Shown: in pieces, positions 61,573 through 64,000 of the stretch
How the letters are laid out: every line of letters begins with the position of its first letter
How positions within the stretch are numbered: the first letter of the stretch is position 1
From: Paracoccus alcaliphilus
GTDB lineage: Bacteria > Pseudomonadota > Alphaproteobacteria > Rhodobacterales > Rhodobacteraceae
Assembly: GCF_028553725.1 (NCBI RefSeq)
Contig: NZ_CP067124.1
Coordinates: 372,001-436,000 of the forward strand
Length of the DNA: 64,000 nt
Reading direction: 5' to 3'
Made by a program: the position numbers and the translations under genes
Notes under the pieces: generated by a model
Database searches by the model: none
What the model saw: the letters and a program-made list of their open reading frames with translations, nothing else
What the model was told of the DNA's origin: nothing

Positions 61573-62484
61573 CTATCCCATCCGCAGCTTTGCATCCAGC
61601 GTGTCTAAAGCCAGCTGGAACACATGGTCATGCACCAGCGGGATCAGCGTCACATCGTCATTGGGAGATGCCACCCAATCCGCCGTCCAGACCGCCAGCG
61701 TGGAGTTATCTGCGGTGACCGGCCAGAGCCGCGCGCCCGCGTGATAGTTCATCCAGGGTTGCGGGCTCTTCAGGATGCGATAGCGAAACGCCCGATCGGT
61801 ATCCGACAGCAGCGTCAGCTGCTCATGCAGCCGCCCTGGTCCGAACTGAAAATCACGCACGGCTGAGACCTGATCTGATGGCGCACCATCCAGCATCACC
61901 ATTGCGCTGATGTCAGGATGCCAGCAATCCATGCCCGCGAAGTCGCGCATCTCTTGCCATACGTTATCGACCGGAACCGCCATCGGCGTCGAGACAAAGA
62001 CCTTGGCCGGACGCCAGCCCTGCCAGAGGGGCTCATCGGTGGCAGGCAGATCTTTGACGAAAAGCTCCAGCGCCTCCAGCCCGGCGGCAAAGACAGCGTC
62101 GGAAATGAGCTCAACGTATTTGCCCTGATCTTCCGGAGCCTCGTCGAATTCCGCCCACCATTGCACATAGGTGCCACCGGTTTTCGTGACCGGGATCAGG
62201 TCGATCCCGGCACGGTAATCGGTGACAGGGAAGGCAGGGGTTTCGAAATTGTAGCTGAGGCCGTAGCGGCTATCGTCAAGCGACAGGAGTCGTTCGCGCA
62301 CAAGCGTCCCGTCCTGCAGGTGGAAGGCGCGGATCACCCCGACCTGATCGGCGGGCGCGCCGGTTTCGATTTCACTGTCGCGGATCGCCGGATGCCATTT
62401 CGGCAAGCCATTGAAGTCCCGGACCACAGCCCAGACCACTCCTGTAGGCACATTGATGATCCGGCTGGCAAAGGCGCGTGCCAT
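61573..62484 (-). CDS. Tandem SRPBCC (START/Bet v1-like) protein, 303 aa
   Basis: The protein consists of two similar halves: ASRIINVPTGVVWAVVRDFN, GLPKWHPAIRDSEI then DQVGVIRAFHLQDGTLVRER (first), and VSTPMAVPVDNVWQEMRDFA, GMDCWHPDISAMVM then DQVSAVRDFQFGPGRLHEQL (second). Each has the V-W-x-x-x-R-D-F ... W-H-P pattern of polyketide-cyclase-like SRPBCC domains that bind small hydrophobic ligands. It lies 27 bp downstream of the TIM-barrel gene in the same operon, so it probably handles an intermediate of the same pathway. Single-domain members are commoner; the fused duplication is less usual. Confidence 0.8.
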   Translation of the reverse strand: MARAFASRIINVPTGVVWAVVRDFNGLPKWHPAIRDSEIETGAPADQVGVIRAFHLQDGTLVRERLLSLDDSRYGLSYNFETPAFPVTDYRAGIDLIPVTKTGGTYVQWWAEFDEAPEDQGKYVELISDAVFAAGLEALELFVKDLPATDEPLWQGWRPAKVFVSTPMAVPVDNVWQEMRDFAGMDCWHPDISAMVMLDGAPSDQVSAVRDFQFGPGRLHEQLTLLSDTDRAFRYRILKSPQPWMNYHAGARLWPVTADNSTLAVWTADWVASPNDDVTLIPLVHDHVFQLALDTLDAKLRMG

Positions 62485-62511
62485 AGCAATTTCCTTATTT
62501 TCAGGGCTGGT

Positions 62512-63351
62512 TCAGAACGTCAGAGATTTGAAACGCCGGGTCTGGTCAACCAGCGCCAGTTCTGCCGGCAACCGCTCCATCGAGCTGGCACCATAAAAGC
62601 CGTTGATCCCGGGCGCGTTGCGCAACACATATTCCGCATCCGAGGGCGACGAGATCGGTCCGCCGTGGCAAAGCACCAACACATCCTTGCGCACCACCCG
62701 TGCAGCCTCGGCCCATTCCGTGATGTCACGCACACAATCATCCAGCGTGCGCGCGGTCTCGGCCCCGATCGAGCCGCCGGTCGTCAGCCCCATATGCGGC
62801 ACGATGATATCGGCTCCGGCGCGGGTCATCGCTACTGCCTCATCGGCGGAAAACACATAGGGCGTGGTCAGCAGGTCTTTGGCATGTGCCGCCGCGATCA
62901 TGTCGATCTCCAGCGCAAAACTCATGCCGGTCTCTTCGAGGTTCTGCCGGAAGACACCGTCGATCAGCCCGACGGTGGGGAAGTTCTGCACCCCGGAAAA
63001 TCCAAGCACCTTCAACTGGTCAAGGTGATGGTCGAGGATCAGAAAAGGATCGGTGCCATTGACCCCGGCCAGAACCGGCGTGTTACGGGTAACGGGCAGC
63101 ACCTCGCGCGCCATATCAAGAACGATTTCATTGGCGTTGCCGTATGCCAGCACCCCGGCAAGCGAACCCCGTCCGGCCATTCGGTAGCGCCCGGAGTTGT
63201 AGATCACAATCAGATCGATGCCGCCCTCTTCCTCGCATTTGGCGGATAGGCCGGTGCCCGCGCCACCGCCGATAATTGGCTGACGGCGGGCGGCCATATC
63301 TTGGAACCGCTCCATCAGGGCCTTGCGGTCGGGCACGTTTCTTCTGCTCAT
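62512..63351 (-). CDS. Phosphoenolpyruvate hydrolase-like TIM-barrel protein
   Basis: A 279-residue TIM barrel of the family annotated as TIM_br_sig_trns / PEP hydrolase-like. It has [40 protein letters not shown] and GLLAYGNAN-like ([15 protein letters not shown]) segments, [30 protein letters not shown] and [17 protein letters not shown]. The partner encoded immediately upstream (4-bp overlap) is a Tm-1-like protein, and the two are known together as a split or fused pair. Their reaction is not established. The operon may belong to breakdown of an aromatic or other xenobiotic compound. Confidence 0.85.
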   Translation of the reverse strand: MSRRNVPDRKALMERFQDMAARRQPIIGGGAGTGLSAKCEEEGGIDLIVIYNSGRYRMAGRGSLAGVLAYGNANEIVLDMAREVLPVTRNTPVLAGVNGTDPFLILDHHLDQLKVLGFSGVQNFPTVGLIDGVFRQNLEETGMSFALEIDMIAAAHAKDLLTTPYVFSADEAVAMTRAGADIIVPHMGLTTGGSIGAETARTLDDCVRDITEWAEAARVVRKDVLVLCHGGPISSPSDAEYVLRNAPGINGFYGASSMERLPAELALVDQTRRFKSLTF

Positions 63352-64000
63352 TGGATAGTCTCCCGGTAGTGACGCGCGACGTCCGCCGCAAAGGCGGGCG
63401 CGTTGATGTGATGCTCGGTCTCGATCAGCCGGCGGTTTGGCCCGGAACGGAAAGTCGCGCGGATCTCATCGAAAAGCGCCTGATCGGCCTCGGGGTCGTG
63501 GAATGGCATACCCGGCGCGTCGATGGCGGAAACACCGCCCAGCGGCAGAAAAAGCCGCACCTCGCCCTCGCAGTGGTTCAGCGCATCAGTGATGAAGCGC
63601 GCTATGGCACGATTTTCCGGGGGCGTGGTGCGCATCAGCGTGACCTGCGCATTGTGGAAGTAGAGGTTCCGGTCCCGGTATTTCTCCGGCACCGTTTCCA
63701 GCGCGCCGAAGTTCACCATATCCACCGCGCCGACCGAACCGACCCAGGGGCGGCGGGTGCGGGCAAAGACGCCGTAGCGATCCGTTGTGCAGGGGAAGAC
63801 GCCGCCCATCAGCAGGTCAGGCACTTCGGTTGCGGTGATATCAAGGGCCGCAGACAAAAGACCGGCCTCGACCAGCTTTTCCATCGACTGGCCGCCGGTG
63901 CCGGTGGCGTGAAAGACATAGGGCTCGATCTCGCCCGCGAGTTCCGCGCGCAGCTGGTCGATACACGTGGTGGTGACGCCGAACATGGTCATGCCGATCC
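63348..64000 (-). CDS. Tm-1-like (UPF0261) ATP-binding protein, 5' end outside window
   Basis: The C-terminal 217 or so residues of a UPF0261 protein: [60 protein letters not shown] and [20 protein letters not shown]. The family includes tomato Tm-1, which inhibits tobamovirus replication; bacterial members are uncharacterised ATP-binding enzymes that accompany the PEP-hydrolase-like protein, as here. The frame stays open past base 64000, so the true start is beyond the window; the ATG at 63992 is internal. Confidence 0.88.
   Translation of the reverse strand, partial: IGMTMFGVTTTCIDQLRAELAGEIEPYVFHATGTGGQSMEKLVEAGLLSAALDITATEVPDLLMGGVFPCTTDRYGVFARTRRPWVGSVGAVDMVNFGALETVPEKYRDRNLYFHNAQVTLMRTTPPENRAIARFITDALNHCEGEVRLFLPLGGVSAIDAPGMPFHDPEADQALFDEIRATFRSGPNRRLIETEHHINAPAFAADVARHYRETIQ

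Overview
This is high-GC DNA whose gene content points to an alphaproteobacterium of the Rhodobacteraceae, most likely Paracoccus or a close relative. That assignment is an inference: no rRNA or complete tRNA is present to confirm it. Housekeeping genes form short syntenic blocks separated by insertion sequences, gene fragments and accessory DNA, as on a plasmid, a chromid or a much-rearranged chromosomal region.

Housekeeping blocks: acetate uptake and activation (two-subunit Na+ symporter plus acetyl-CoA synthetase, 1-3136); a PepSY / OmpR-type regulator / histidine kinase operon beside a secreted RTX calcium-binding protein (13158-16299); the five-gene urea ABC transporter urtABCDE (27385-33349); a GMC-family dehydrogenase (34044-35636); and a three-gene catabolic-looking operon (SRPBCC protein, TIM-barrel PEP-hydrolase-like protein, Tm-1-like protein) running off the right end (61573-64000).

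Mobile DNA: two identical IS110/IS1111-type elements, each inserted in the same orientation into the terminal inverted repeat of an IS5-family (IS903-like) element; an IS5 element of the IS427 type abutting an IS630; a complete IS66; three IS21 fragments; and remnants of IS3, IS5, IS66, IS110 and IS630. They have broken many neighbours: a trb-type CopG regulator, a TrmO-like gene with a siderophore-binding-protein gene, an esterase lipoprotein and a polymorphic toxin.

Accessory systems: a vapBC-type toxin-antitoxin pair (8539-9200); an orphan type VI secretion adaptor (DUF4123) with accessory genes (9570-12101); a RelA/SpoT-like toxin with a probable immunity gene (22075-23443); an AbiE-type pair (39252-40890); a degenerate phage/GTA-like tail and lysis cassette with nested spanin genes (41366-47804); and an XRE-ImmA regulator pair divergent from a four-gene operon encoding a YhaO/SbcD-like nuclease, a YhaN/SbcC-like ATPase and two DUF262 proteins (49093-57973). 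A 15-bp direct repeat resembling a tRNA 3' end brackets 39040-58132, suggesting that the AbiE, tail and nuclease/DUF262 modules came in, or were assembled, as one island.

The strongest candidates for something new are the YhaO-YhaN-DUF262-DUF262 operon, the IS110 element with a legible guide-RNA-like hairpin matching its IS5 target, and the disrupted RelA-like toxin with its immunity gene.
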